Positions 55,427-63,680 of a stretch of 64,000 nt of DNA are shown here, one piece after another. The position numbers and the translations under genes were made by a program. Below the pieces are notes generated by a model, which had not been told where the DNA came from, did not search any database, and was given only the letters and a program-made list of their open reading frames with translations. The stretch spans positions 62,001-126,000 of the forward strand of contig CAWAQG010000016.1 of NCBI GenBank assembly GCA_963784135.1. The letters are read 5' to 3'. Position 1 is the stretch's first letter. Every line of letters starts with the position of its first letter. This stretch comes from JADFXI01 sp963784135. GTDB taxonomy: Bacteria; Nitrospirota; Thermodesulfovibrionia; Thermodesulfovibrionales; Dissulfurispiraceae.

Positions 55427-55842
55427 CGTGCCTGGATATTTCTGACCGCTTCTTCCACAATTTCCCTTACACTCGCGTGCTCATCATCAAGGGCCTCCAG
55501 CAGGAAGGGAAGAGCGTCCCTGTGGCTTATTATATCGAGCAGGTTCGCGGCATCGCCGCGCACCGTCGGACTTTTGTCCTGCAACAGTTTTGCTATTGAG
55601 GGAATAAGCCGTATTATCGGGCCGGGGGCGGCCGTATTGTTGTGCACCATTTCCTCGACCAATGCGGTTGCGCCCAACCGTACCCGCATCCTGTCATCCC
55701 CGATCATATCAATGACGAGCGGATAGAGAGATTCATCGCGCCTGAGCATGTCAATTATGTTTTCAAGGAACCCCTTTTCCATATAATCCAGCACCATTGC
55801 CTTCAGCTCATCATTATTTCCGGTCATGTTTTTGTTGTCCAT
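55402..55842 (-). CDS. HEAT-repeat protein
   Basis: This 146-residue protein has HEAT-like helical repeats (VRLGATALVEEMVH, IAKLLQDKSPTVRGDAANLLDIIS, LLEALDDEHASVREIVEEAVRNI). Such repeats mediate protein contacts. It overlaps the sigma-54 regulator gene, so the two are coupled, and it may act in that signalling system. No enzyme activity is expected. Confidence 0.75.
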   Translation of the reverse strand: MDNKNMTGNNDELKAMVLDYMEKGFLENIIDMLRRDESLYPLVIDMIGDDRMRVRLGATALVEEMVHNNTAAPGPIIRLIPSIAKLLQDKSPTVRGDAANLLDIISHRDALPFLLEALDDEHASVREIVEEAVRNIQARCPIWQLY

Positions 55843-55881
55843 TTGCCTATCGCCTGTCTTTAATTTATTGTCTTTTTCCCC

Positions 55882-55902
55882 ATTGCCTATTGCCTATTGC
55901 CT
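55882..55902. repeat. Three tandem ATTGCCT heptamers
   Basis: Three direct ATTGCCT units (55882-55888, 55889-55895, 55896-55902) are followed by GTTTTT, between the HEAT gene and the flavoprotein gene. Related units occur at 45815 and 48103. A degenerate copy precedes it at 55846. Confidence 0.7.
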
Positions 55903-55909
55903 GTTTTTC

Positions 55910-56854
55910 TTAATTATGCCAGTCGTATTTCCTCCGCTTGCGATGAAAAACATACTTTTCTGCGGATAACGCTGCAAGGCATCCCTGGGCAGCAGCCACG
56001 ACTACCTGCCTGACTTCCGTGCAGGTGACGTCGCCGGCACTGAATACGCCCGGTACGACGGTCTCTTTCATGGTATTGGTAATTATGCATTCGTCTTCGG
56101 TCATCTCTACCGAGCCCTGGAGGTAGTCTATTACAGGCTTGCTTCCGTGGAGATACACAAATACGCCTGACAGTTCGAGCTCGCTTTCCCTCGCGTTTAA
56201 GTCTTTGAGCTTTATTCTCTCTACAAACTCGCCGCCCTCAATTGCTGTGACCGTCTGCCCGGTAATTACTTTCAGGTTCGGGATCGCGAGGTCGGGATCG
56301 TTGCCCGCCACTCTCAGTTTTTGTGATGGAGATACGAGATACACTGTTTTGGCAAAGCGCGTTAAAAGTCCCGCTTCCCTTACCGCTTCTTCAGAATCAC
56401 CGATGACGCAGACGTCCTTCCCCCTGTAAAAGGCCGCGTCACAGATCGCGCAGTAACTTACACCCTTGCCAAGAAAATCCGCTTCCCCCCGGATGGACGC
56501 CTTCCTGCCCATGGAGCCGGTGGCGATTATAACGGTTTTGCCATGATAGGTCTTGTCCATCGTGAAGACTTCTTTTACTTCGCCGCCCAGATAGACACCT
56601 ATAACCTGGGCTTCTATATATTCTGCGCCGAAAGCCAGGGCCTGTTTCCGGAACAGATCGAGCAGCTCTCTGCCGGAAACAGCCGACGACAGGCCCGGAT
56701 AATTTTCTATCAGGCTTGTGTAAGCCAACGCGCCGGTGGCCGCCGATTTGTCCAGGACAACGGTCTTCATTTTTGCACGCGATGTATATTGCGCGGCGCT
56801 GAGACCGGCCGGCCCACCCCCGATTATAATTACGTCATACAGAGTATCAGTCAT
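55910..56854 (-). CDS. trxB: Thioredoxin reductase-like flavoprotein
   Basis: This 314-residue protein has the FAD motif VIIGGGPAGLSAAQYTSRA, the redox-active CAICDA (CxxC), and the C-terminal GVFSAGDVTCTEVRQVVVAA. The second dinucleotide-binding site is unusual: the glycine-rich motif reads VIGDSEEAV and the NADPH-specific HRRxxxR is replaced by VSPSQKLR. It may use another electron donor. It is transcribed minus, with no thioredoxin gene adjacent. Confidence 0.85.
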   Translation of the reverse strand: MTDTLYDVIIIGGGPAGLSAAQYTSRAKMKTVVLDKSAATGALAYTSLIENYPGLSSAVSGRELLDLFRKQALAFGAEYIEAQVIGVYLGGEVKEVFTMDKTYHGKTVIIATGSMGRKASIRGEADFLGKGVSYCAICDAAFYRGKDVCVIGDSEEAVREAGLLTRFAKTVYLVSPSQKLRVAGNDPDLAIPNLKVITGQTVTAIEGGEFVERIKLKDLNARESELELSGVFVYLHGSKPVIDYLQGSVEMTEDECIITNTMKETVVPGVFSAGDVTCTEVRQVVVAAAQGCLAALSAEKYVFHRKRRKYDWHN

Positions 56855-57131
56855 AAGGCCTCCTCGTAATAAACTTTATAGCGTAAAGCGTCAGGGCGAG
56901 GCGTAAGACGCCCGATTGAATATTATACCCTATCGTGCACCGTTAAAACGCACCATGCAAAAACAAACTGACCCACTACCCATACTTGCTATTTATGGTG
57001 TTTATTTATGTTAAAATACAGCGCGGAGGGATTTATCTGAGGGAAAGAGATTCGATAAGGAATTGCTTTATAATCCCCCCCCGTTCTTCTCCCTTATCAA
57101 GGTGGGAAGTAAAGGACCGGAGGGGAGACAT

Positions 57132-58064
57132 ATGAAGAAAATAGTGCTCGTGCTGGCCCTTGTGGCTTTTGTTTCAGCCGGTTGCGGGCGTAATCAGGAC
57201 AGACTGCCCTTCAAGGCCTTGCCGCACAATGCGCCAAACCCAAACAATGAACAACACCTCGTTATAGGGCTTGTTCCAGAGCAAAATATATTCAGACAGA
57301 TGGACAGGTATGAGCCCCTGGCCGGTTATATCTCAAAGGTCATGGGTATAAAGGTCGATCTTAAAGTCCTGCCCCAATATGGGAACCTGATAAAGAATTT
57401 CAATAGCGGAAAATTCGATGGCGCTTTCTTCGGCAGCTTTACATATGTACTGGCCCATGCGAAACTGGGCGTCGAGGTGCTTGCCAGACCTGAAAGCCTC
57501 GACGGCGTCTCTACCTATTACGGCATGATCTTTGTCAGGAAGGACAGCGGTATCAAAACATCTCAGGACATGCTGGGCAAACGGTTTGTTTTTGTTGATA
57601 AGGCCACGACAGCGGGTTATCTCCTGCCCCTTGTCTATTTCAGTCAGCATGGCATCAGGAATTACAAGATATTTATGAAGGAGACCTATTTTGCGGGCAA
57701 CCATGAGGACGCTATTTATGATGTGCTCGAGAAAAGGGCTGACATTGGAGCGGCAAAAAACACTGTCTATGAGAGGTTGGCTCGCAGCGATGCAAGAATA
57801 AACGACGAATTACGCATTCTTGAGACCTCTCCAAGGGTGCCTGAAAATGGCCTTGCGGTGAGGCGCGACCTCAATCCTGAAATAAAGACCCGTCTGAAGG
57901 AGACACTCCTGAACATGCATACTACCCCCGAAGGCAGGACTATTCTCAGGCTTTTAGGGGCGCTCCGGTTTATTGAGACAAAAGATGATGATTACCTGCC
58001 TGTGTTAAAATACGTGGAGACCATTCATCTTAAGCTTTCAGCCTATGATTATATGAACGACTAA
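57132..58064 (+). CDS. PhnD-like substrate-binding lipoprotein
   Basis: This 310-residue protein has a lipoprotein signal peptide (MKKIVLVLALVAFVSAGC, lipobox at SAGC). The mature protein follows the PhnD/phosphonate-binding pattern: LVIGLVPEQNIFRQMDRYEPLAGYI, FFGSFTYVLA, ADIGAAKNTVYERLA. The start at ATG 57132 follows GGAGGGGAG. It is coupled to the kinase by a TAATG overlap and is probably its periplasmic ligand sensor rather than part of an ABC importer, since no permease is nearby. Confidence 0.85.
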   Translation: MKKIVLVLALVAFVSAGCGRNQDRLPFKALPHNAPNPNNEQHLVIGLVPEQNIFRQMDRYEPLAGYISKVMGIKVDLKVLPQYGNLIKNFNSGKFDGAFFGSFTYVLAHAKLGVEVLARPESLDGVSTYYGMIFVRKDSGIKTSQDMLGKRFVFVDKATTAGYLLPLVYFSQHGIRNYKIFMKETYFAGNHEDAIYDVLEKRADIGAAKNTVYERLARSDARINDELRILETSPRVPENGLAVRRDLNPEIKTRLKETLLNMHTTPEGRTILRLLGALRFIETKDDDYLPVLKYVETIHLKLSAYDYMND

Positions 58065-59902
58065 TGAAGAAAAAAATCATAATAATTTCGAGCGTTTTTT
58101 CTGCTGTTTTTTTCCTCAGCGGCATCTATGTAATTATCACCATTGCAAGCGCAACCTCTACCCTGGATAACCTGATAAAGCTCCATCAGGTTGAAATTCT
58201 GAGGGAGCACCTGCTGATAGAAATTAAGAAGGTACAGGCCGACCTGAGCCTGAAGAACACGCGGCACGCCCGCGGAATCGATACCATCGTGACCGATGTG
58301 AGGGACATGGAGCATGTGGCTTCAGTATGTACTATGTGCCATCATTCACCGGATATTTTGCAGCGGCTCAAAGAGATGCAGGACAAGGTCAACCGGTACC
58401 AGGAAGCAATGAGCAAAGTGATTACTCTCAGCGCCAATGAGCAAAGACTACAGGAAGAAGAGGACGACGCCTTCAATATAGGGGAGGATTTGCTCAACAC
58501 AGTAAACGGCATGATAGCGCTCACCAGTGCCAAGCTTGAGGAAAAGACAACGGCGAACCTCTGGAAAATAAAGAGCACCAAGCTCATACTCTATTTGCTT
58601 GTAGGGACAGGGCCGTTTGTAGTGATAGGGTTTGCCTTTGTTCTTGTGCAGAGTTTAACGAAGCCGGTCAATACTCTTTTGGAGGCGACACGGAGGATCA
58701 AGGAGGGCGCTCTGGACTATAAGATAGGGGGATTGAGGCATGAATTCGGTGAAGTGGCGGAGTCATTCAACGACATGGCCCATTCGCTTAAAGAGCATAT
58801 GCAGAGGATAGAGGAGAGCGAAAAACGTTACCGGATGCTGTTTGAGAGCGCTGCCGATGCTATTTTCATACTGGAGGCCGAAGGCCCCGATGCCGGTAAA
58901 ATAGTGGCTGCAAACAGGGCGTCGGCGGAAATGCATGGATACACTGTTGATGAACTGCTCAGGCTTAATATTAGAGATTTGGACACCCCTGCCGCTGGCA
59001 AAGAGGTTGCAGGCCGAATAGGCAGGATACTCAAGGGGGAGTGGATCAAGGCCGAGATTGACCATGTTAGAAAGGATGGAACGATTTTCCCGGTTGAAAT
59101 AAGCGCCGGGTTACTGGACCTGTCGAACCATAAAAAATACATTCTTGCCTTTGACAGGAACATTTCCGAGAGAAAACAGTCTGAGAGGATGCTGCAGCGT
59201 ACGGAGCAGATGAAGATGTGCGGAGAACTTGCCGCAGGGCTTGCCCATGAGATCAAGAACCCTCTTGCAGGCATTAAGGCCTCAATGGAATTGCTTTTTA
59301 AGGATTTAAACGTGGGCGAGACAGACAGAACAATCCTGTTGAAGGCTATTGAGGACACTATACGCATCGAGTCGTTCATGAAGGAAATGCTTAATTTTGC
59401 GAGGCCGCCCGCTCCGCAATTCACGATGGTGGATGTGAATGCCATTATTGATTCGACTGTTGCCTTCTCACTAAGACACCCATCCTTCTCCAGCGACGGG
59501 AAAGCGGTCACGATTAAAAAGAACCTCTTTGAGCAGATGCCGAAGACTATGGCTGATCCCCTCAAATTGCAACAGGTTTTTCTGAACCTTCTGCTCAATG
59601 CGGCTGATGCCATGCCTGAAGGAGGCACGATCACACTGCAAACTGTTTATGAAGGGCCGTCCAATACGATCTGGATAACTGTTTCCGATACAGGCAAGGG
59701 TTTCGCCGATACTGTGCTGACTAAAATTTTCGAACCCTTTTTTACGACTAAGCCCAAGGGCACAGGTTTGGGGCTGGCAATTGTCAAAAGACTTGTCGAA
59801 CAGCATGGAGGGAGCGTTGCGGTAGAAAGCTGTCCCGGAAAAGGCACCTCTATTATCATGAGCCTCCCGGTAAGGGAAACCGGGGAGGAAAAAACTGCAT
59901 GA
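58064..59902 (+). CDS. Sensor histidine kinase with CXXCH motif in periplasmic domain
   Basis: This 612-residue kinase has TM1 (about 5-29), a periplasmic region with CTMCHH (Cys89-His93), the c-type heme attachment motif, TM2 (about 170-195), HAMP, PAS (about 265-380), HisKA with His in GLAHEIKNPLAGI, and HATPase with NLLLNAADAMPEGG and GTGLGLA. It is coupled to the PhnD-like gene and to the regulator gene (ATGA). The periplasmic domain may bind heme; whether it senses redox state or gas, or relays the lipoprotein signal, is open. Confidence 0.92.
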   Translation: MKKKIIIISSVFSAVFFLSGIYVIITIASATSTLDNLIKLHQVEILREHLLIEIKKVQADLSLKNTRHARGIDTIVTDVRDMEHVASVCTMCHHSPDILQRLKEMQDKVNRYQEAMSKVITLSANEQRLQEEEDDAFNIGEDLLNTVNGMIALTSAKLEEKTTANLWKIKSTKLILYLLVGTGPFVVIGFAFVLVQSLTKPVNTLLEATRRIKEGALDYKIGGLRHEFGEVAESFNDMAHSLKEHMQRIEESEKRYRMLFESAADAIFILEAEGPDAGKIVAANRASAEMHGYTVDELLRLNIRDLDTPAAGKEVAGRIGRILKGEWIKAEIDHVRKDGTIFPVEISAGLLDLSNHKKYILAFDRNISERKQSERMLQRTEQMKMCGELAAGLAHEIKNPLAGIKASMELLFKDLNVGETDRTILLKAIEDTIRIESFMKEMLNFARPPAPQFTMVDVNAIIDSTVAFSLRHPSFSSDGKAVTIKKNLFEQMPKTMADPLKLQQVFLNLLLNAADAMPEGGTITLQTVYEGPSNTIWITVSDTGKGFADTVLTKIFEPFFTTKPKGTGLGLAIVKRLVEQHGGSVAVESCPGKGTSIIMSLPVRETGEEKTA

Positions 59903-61287
59903 AGAAGAAAAGGATATTTATCATAGATGACGATGAACTTATAAGGATGGTACTTACAAGGGCACTTGAGGAAGACGGCTATGAGGTGCAGACGGAATCA
60001 TCGACGGAAGACATTGTCAATAAGATCAGGTCGTGGTTCCCTGATGTGGTATTGCTTGATGTGAATTTGCCGGGACGGAACGGCATCGATATACTAAAGG
60101 ACCTGAAGAGCAAGGGAACGGGCGCCCAGGTTGTCATGCTCACCGCCGACGATACGGCCGAGACAGCTGTCAAGGCAATGAAGTTGGGCGCGGCCGACTA
60201 TTTTACCAAACCTTTTAATATTGAAGAAGTCAAGATAATCATACAGAAGCTCTTTGAAAAGATACAGCTTGAGCATGAAGTCGAGCAGCTGCGAAGGGTC
60301 AGTTCCGAGATGCTCGAAAAGGACATGATCGGCGAGTCGGCAGCCGTTAAAGACCTTAAAGAAAAAATCGGGAAGATAGCGAAGGCGCATGTCTCGAGCA
60401 TCCTTATTACAGGGGAGAACGGCTCCGGCAAGGAAGTAGTGGCGCGCTACATACACCGAAAGATGTTCGGTGACGGGGCCGCAGCGATAAGGGAGCCTTT
60501 TATAGGCGTCAATTGCGCTGCATTGCCCGAGAGCATACTTGAGAGCGAACTCTTCGGCTATGAGAAGGGTGCTTTTACTGATGCCAAAACCGACCGTAAG
60601 GGTGTGTTTGAGCTGGCAAACGGAGGCACTATTCTGCTGGATGAGATAGGGGAAATGAAGCCGAGTCTCCAAAGCAAGCTGTTAAGGGTACTCGAGGAAC
60701 GGACGATACGGCGCATCGGCGGCAGGGAGGACATGCCTATAGATGTGACCGTGCTTGCCACGACGAACAAAAACATTTCCGAGGCGGTCAAAAACGGCGA
60801 GTTCAGGACGGACCTTTTTTTCAGGGTGAGCACTTTTTATCTGCACATGCCTCCGCTGCGTGAGCGCAGGGATGATGTGCCGTTACTCGCCAGATATTTC
60901 CTGTCTCATTTTGTCTCCAGGTACAATAATAAGATGATCAAGGATTTCTCTCCCGAAGCGCTTGCTCTTATGTCGGCATATGACTGGCCGGGAAATGTGC
61001 GGGAGATCAAGAACCTTGTTGAGAGGCTTGTCGTGCTTGAGAATGTGGAGAAAATACTGCCGGTCCACTTGCCGGACTGGCTGACCGGCAAACCGTCTTC
61101 CCTGAACGACGTTTCAGTCAAGGGGTTTGTTCTCCCCGAAGAAGGGATATCGCTCGATGATTTTGAAAAAGGCCTGCTTGTTCAGGCACTGGATAAGACC
61201 GGCCACAATAAAACGCTTGCAGCAAAACTGCTCAGGATGAGCTATGACTCTTTCAGATATCAGATAAAGAAATTCGGGCTGGAATAA
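59899..61287 (+). CDS. NtrC-type sigma-54 response regulator, partner of CXXCH kinase
   Basis: This 462-residue regulator has a receiver domain (phospho-acceptor Asp in VVLLDVNLPGRNG), an AAA+ domain with Walker A TGENGSGKEVV, sigma-54 loop GAFTDAKTDRKG (Asp for the usual Gly), and a C-terminal HTH (KTLAAKLLRMSYDSFRYQI). It overlaps the kinase gene by 4 bases. A terminator follows. Target promoters are not visible. Confidence 0.9.
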   Translation: MKKKRIFIIDDDELIRMVLTRALEEDGYEVQTESSTEDIVNKIRSWFPDVVLLDVNLPGRNGIDILKDLKSKGTGAQVVMLTADDTAETAVKAMKLGAADYFTKPFNIEEVKIIIQKLFEKIQLEHEVEQLRRVSSEMLEKDMIGESAAVKDLKEKIGKIAKAHVSSILITGENGSGKEVVARYIHRKMFGDGAAAIREPFIGVNCAALPESILESELFGYEKGAFTDAKTDRKGVFELANGGTILLDEIGEMKPSLQSKLLRVLEERTIRRIGGREDMPIDVTVLATTNKNISEAVKNGEFRTDLFFRVSTFYLHMPPLRERRDDVPLLARYFLSHFVSRYNNKMIKDFSPEALALMSAYDWPGNVREIKNLVERLVVLENVEKILPVHLPDWLTGKPSSLNDVSVKGFVLPEEGISLDDFEKGLLVQALDKTGHNKTLAAKLLRMSYDSFRYQIKKFGLE

Positions 61288-61310
61288 TCATACCGGTTTT
61301 TATATTAGGA

Positions 61311-61341
61311 CAAACAGCCTATGCTTTTTTGCTGTTTTTTT
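61311..61341 (+). terminator. Probable intrinsic terminator after the kinase-regulator operon
   Basis: Arms AAACAGC (61312-61318) and GCTGTTT (61331-61337) flank a 12-base loop and are followed by a T-run. It lies 24 bases after the regulator stop. Confidence 0.55.
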
Positions 61342-61429
61342 GATATACTTTCTGTTAGGTGTGTTTACGGCCATTGTTAGTTTTAGGTAAGTGGCGGTAT
61401 GCCACGGCAAACCTGGGAGGTCTTCTTTT

Positions 61430-63079
61430 TTGCGCAAACGTATCAACAATATGAGTCGGCTCATTCTTGTCGTCTTGTCCGCAGCAGTTGTCGTTTCTTC
61501 ATCGGGACCTCCATATGCACAGGAGACGATAAACCAGCAACCGGCGATACCGGCTCCAAGCGCCCGGCCGGCAAGTGAAAAAAAAGCTAATGTCAGTTTC
61601 AATTTCGATGATGCCGATATATTCGAAGTCATACAAACTGTTTTTGGCGATATCCTCAAGGTGAACTATATGGTCGACCCTAAGGTCAAGGGGAGGGTCA
61701 ATTTCAGAACAGTCACTCCGGTCTCAAAAGATGAAGTCCTGCCGCTTATGGGGGTACTGCTGAGAATGAACGACGCCGGGTTCGTCAATGATAACGGGCT
61801 CTACAGGATTCTTCCCTCCAATGAAATACCCGGCACGACGCCTCAAGTTTTTGTTTATCCTCTGCAAAACACAAAGGCAAAACATATAGCATCACTTCTG
61901 CAGTCAATATTCACAGGGGCTGCTGCACCATCAGCGCCCGGCAGGTTTATACCCGAGGCTCCGCCTGCGGGTCCTGGCGCTGCTCCTGCGCCTTCGGCCA
62001 CAGCGCCTAAAACAGGGGGTACAGGTTTTTCCGCTGGGACCGGTGGTTTGGTATCTAAAGAGACCAAAGTTTACGCCGATGAGATTACCAACTCGCTGGT
62101 CGTCCTGGCGTCGCCCGATGATTATAAATTTATTGAAGAAACTATTAAAAAACTCGACACGCCTCCACGCCAGGTCATGATAGAAGTGCTTATAGCGGAA
62201 GTGACACTCACAAAGGAATTTCAATTCGGCCTGGAATGGGTCTTGTCAAACAGTTTAAAGATCCAGGCCAAACCTTTTAAAAGACCTATTGACCTTAACG
62301 GGCAGACAGGACAAAACTCAAATTTGCTGAATGCCACTCCTTTGGCGTCGGGATATTCAGGCTTCTCGTATGCAGCTACCGACGTTGCGGGAAATGTGAA
62401 GGCACTGCTTAATACCCTTGCTTCTAATGATCTCGTCACCGTGCTTGCCTCTCCCCATATTATTGCAGCCGATAACCTTGAGGCAAAGATACAGATCGGC
62501 AATCAGGTCCCCATCGCCACCTCGCAGATGACGAATGTGGCCTCAAGCACCACCAACGGCAGCATATTGTCGACTATCCAGTATCAGGACGTCGGCACTA
62601 TACTGAAAGTAAAGCCACAGATCAACGAGAGCGGAGTTGTTGCCCTGGAAGTATCGCAAGAGGTGTCTGATTACTCTTCGCAGACTGTGCTGGGCACGCA
62701 ACAGTTTATCTTTACAAAGCGCGCGGCGGAAACAAACGTTGTGGCGAATGACGGCCAGACCATTGTAATCGGAGGCCTTATACAGGATAATAGGGCAAAA
62801 AACAGATCAGGCATACCGTTTCTCAGCAGTATTCCTGTATTGGGATACCTCTTTGGATCAAATGATAACACAAGTACAAAAACTGAGATCATTGTCCTGC
62901 TTACGCCGCACGTTATCAGGAACCAGCAGGAGGCGGGCAGGGTGACAACGGATTACCTTAACAGGCTTAAAGGCGACACTAAAGATATGAAGCTCAATGA
63001 GTTTGTTAATACCGAAGGGCAAAACACGCATGATGTTGGTGATACCGGCAGCAAAGAGCCTTCCAAAAGCGCACCGTAA
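61430..63079 (+). CDS. gspD: Type II secretion secretin GspD
   Basis: This protein of about 549 residues starts at TTG 61430, 9 bases after GGGAGG; a later ATG at 61451 is possible. A signal peptide (ILVVLSAAVVVSS) is followed by N0/N1 domains (VSFNFDDADIFEVIQTVFGD), a Pro/Ala/Gly-rich linker (about 170-210), and the secretin core with VMIEVLIAEVTL, VTVLASPHIIAADNLEAKI and VIGGLIQDNRAKNRSGIPFL. It forms the outer-membrane pore. Confidence 0.92.
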   Translation: MRKRINNMSRLILVVLSAAVVVSSSGPPYAQETINQQPAIPAPSARPASEKKANVSFNFDDADIFEVIQTVFGDILKVNYMVDPKVKGRVNFRTVTPVSKDEVLPLMGVLLRMNDAGFVNDNGLYRILPSNEIPGTTPQVFVYPLQNTKAKHIASLLQSIFTGAAAPSAPGRFIPEAPPAGPGAAPAPSATAPKTGGTGFSAGTGGLVSKETKVYADEITNSLVVLASPDDYKFIEETIKKLDTPPRQVMIEVLIAEVTLTKEFQFGLEWVLSNSLKIQAKPFKRPIDLNGQTGQNSNLLNATPLASGYSGFSYAATDVAGNVKALLNTLASNDLVTVLASPHIIAADNLEAKIQIGNQVPIATSQMTNVASSTTNGSILSTIQYQDVGTILKVKPQINESGVVALEVSQEVSDYSSQTVLGTQQFIFTKRAAETNVVANDGQTIVIGGLIQDNRAKNRSGIPFLSSIPVLGYLFGSNDNTSTKTEIIVLLTPHVIRNQQEAGRVTTDYLNRLKGDTKDMKLNEFVNTEGQNTHDVGDTGSKEPSKSAP

Positions 63080-63095
63080 TATACCGCCGTGGTGA

Positions 63096-63680
63096 TTAAC
63101 GTCGTCGCATCTCGCCGCGGCTGCCGGCTTCCGGAAGAGGCGGAATTCCTGCCGGGTTCCTATTCTTGGATTTAATATCGAGATTTACCGTCATGACTTC
63201 ATCTCCCCTTACCAAAACAATCTTGTCAGGCTCGATGCTCTTAAGCACAAAACCGCTCAAAGCATCTCCTATTTTAAGCACTCTCAGCCGCTTGCCCCTT
63301 CCCGGAGTTGTGAGGGGGGCTTTCTTGTCCTCAACGTAGGCGAGGCTCAAATCATCGGTTATCAATGTGCCGTAAAGCACCAGTTCCGGCTTCGGAGGAG
63401 GCGGAGGGGCCGGTGGTTTCTCGACAGGGATTTTCCTTTCGGGATGAAAAAGATTCTGGTTTGCGATAATTGCGAAGTCAAGCGGCGAAGCAGCAGGTCC
63501 GCTCCCGGCTTTCTGTGCCTCTGCCGGCGCCGCAGCCGGCGCCGCCTTTATCGCTGGAAGAGTAATCTTCGGCTCCTTATTGACCAGAGGAAGAACAATA
63601 TAGTGCGCTGTAGCAACTGCAGCTGCCGCTATTAGTAAATTGAGCAGGTTTATGCTCTTTAAAAAATAGCCCATGGTCAT
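63096..63680 (-). CDS. gspC: GspC-like type II secretion protein
   Basis: This 194-residue protein has an N-terminal transmembrane segment (LNLLIAAAAVATAHYIVL), a Pro-rich linker (EKPPAPPPPPKPE) and a homology-region-like domain (LVLYGTLITDDLSLAYVED, LKIGDALSGFVLKSIEPDKI). This is the GspC/PilP-type layout that links the inner-membrane platform to the secretin. It overlaps gspM by an ATGA and ends 16 bases from the convergent gspD end. Confidence 0.78.
   Translation of the reverse strand: MTMGYFLKSINLLNLLIAAAAVATAHYIVLPLVNKEPKITLPAIKAAPAAAPAEAQKAGSGPAASPLDFAIIANQNLFHPERKIPVEKPPAPPPPPKPELVLYGTLITDDLSLAYVEDKKAPLTTPGRGKRLRVLKIGDALSGFVLKSIEPDKIVLVRGDEVMTVNLDIKSKNRNPAGIPPLPEAGSRGEMRRR

Noticed and set aside
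58828..59634. 268-codon minus frame opposite the sensor kinase
   Set aside because: It is a shadow of the kinase PAS and HisKA coding region.
60094..60672. 192-codon minus frame opposite the sigma-54 regulator
   Set aside because: It is a shadow of the receiver and AAA+ coding region; no independent motifs.
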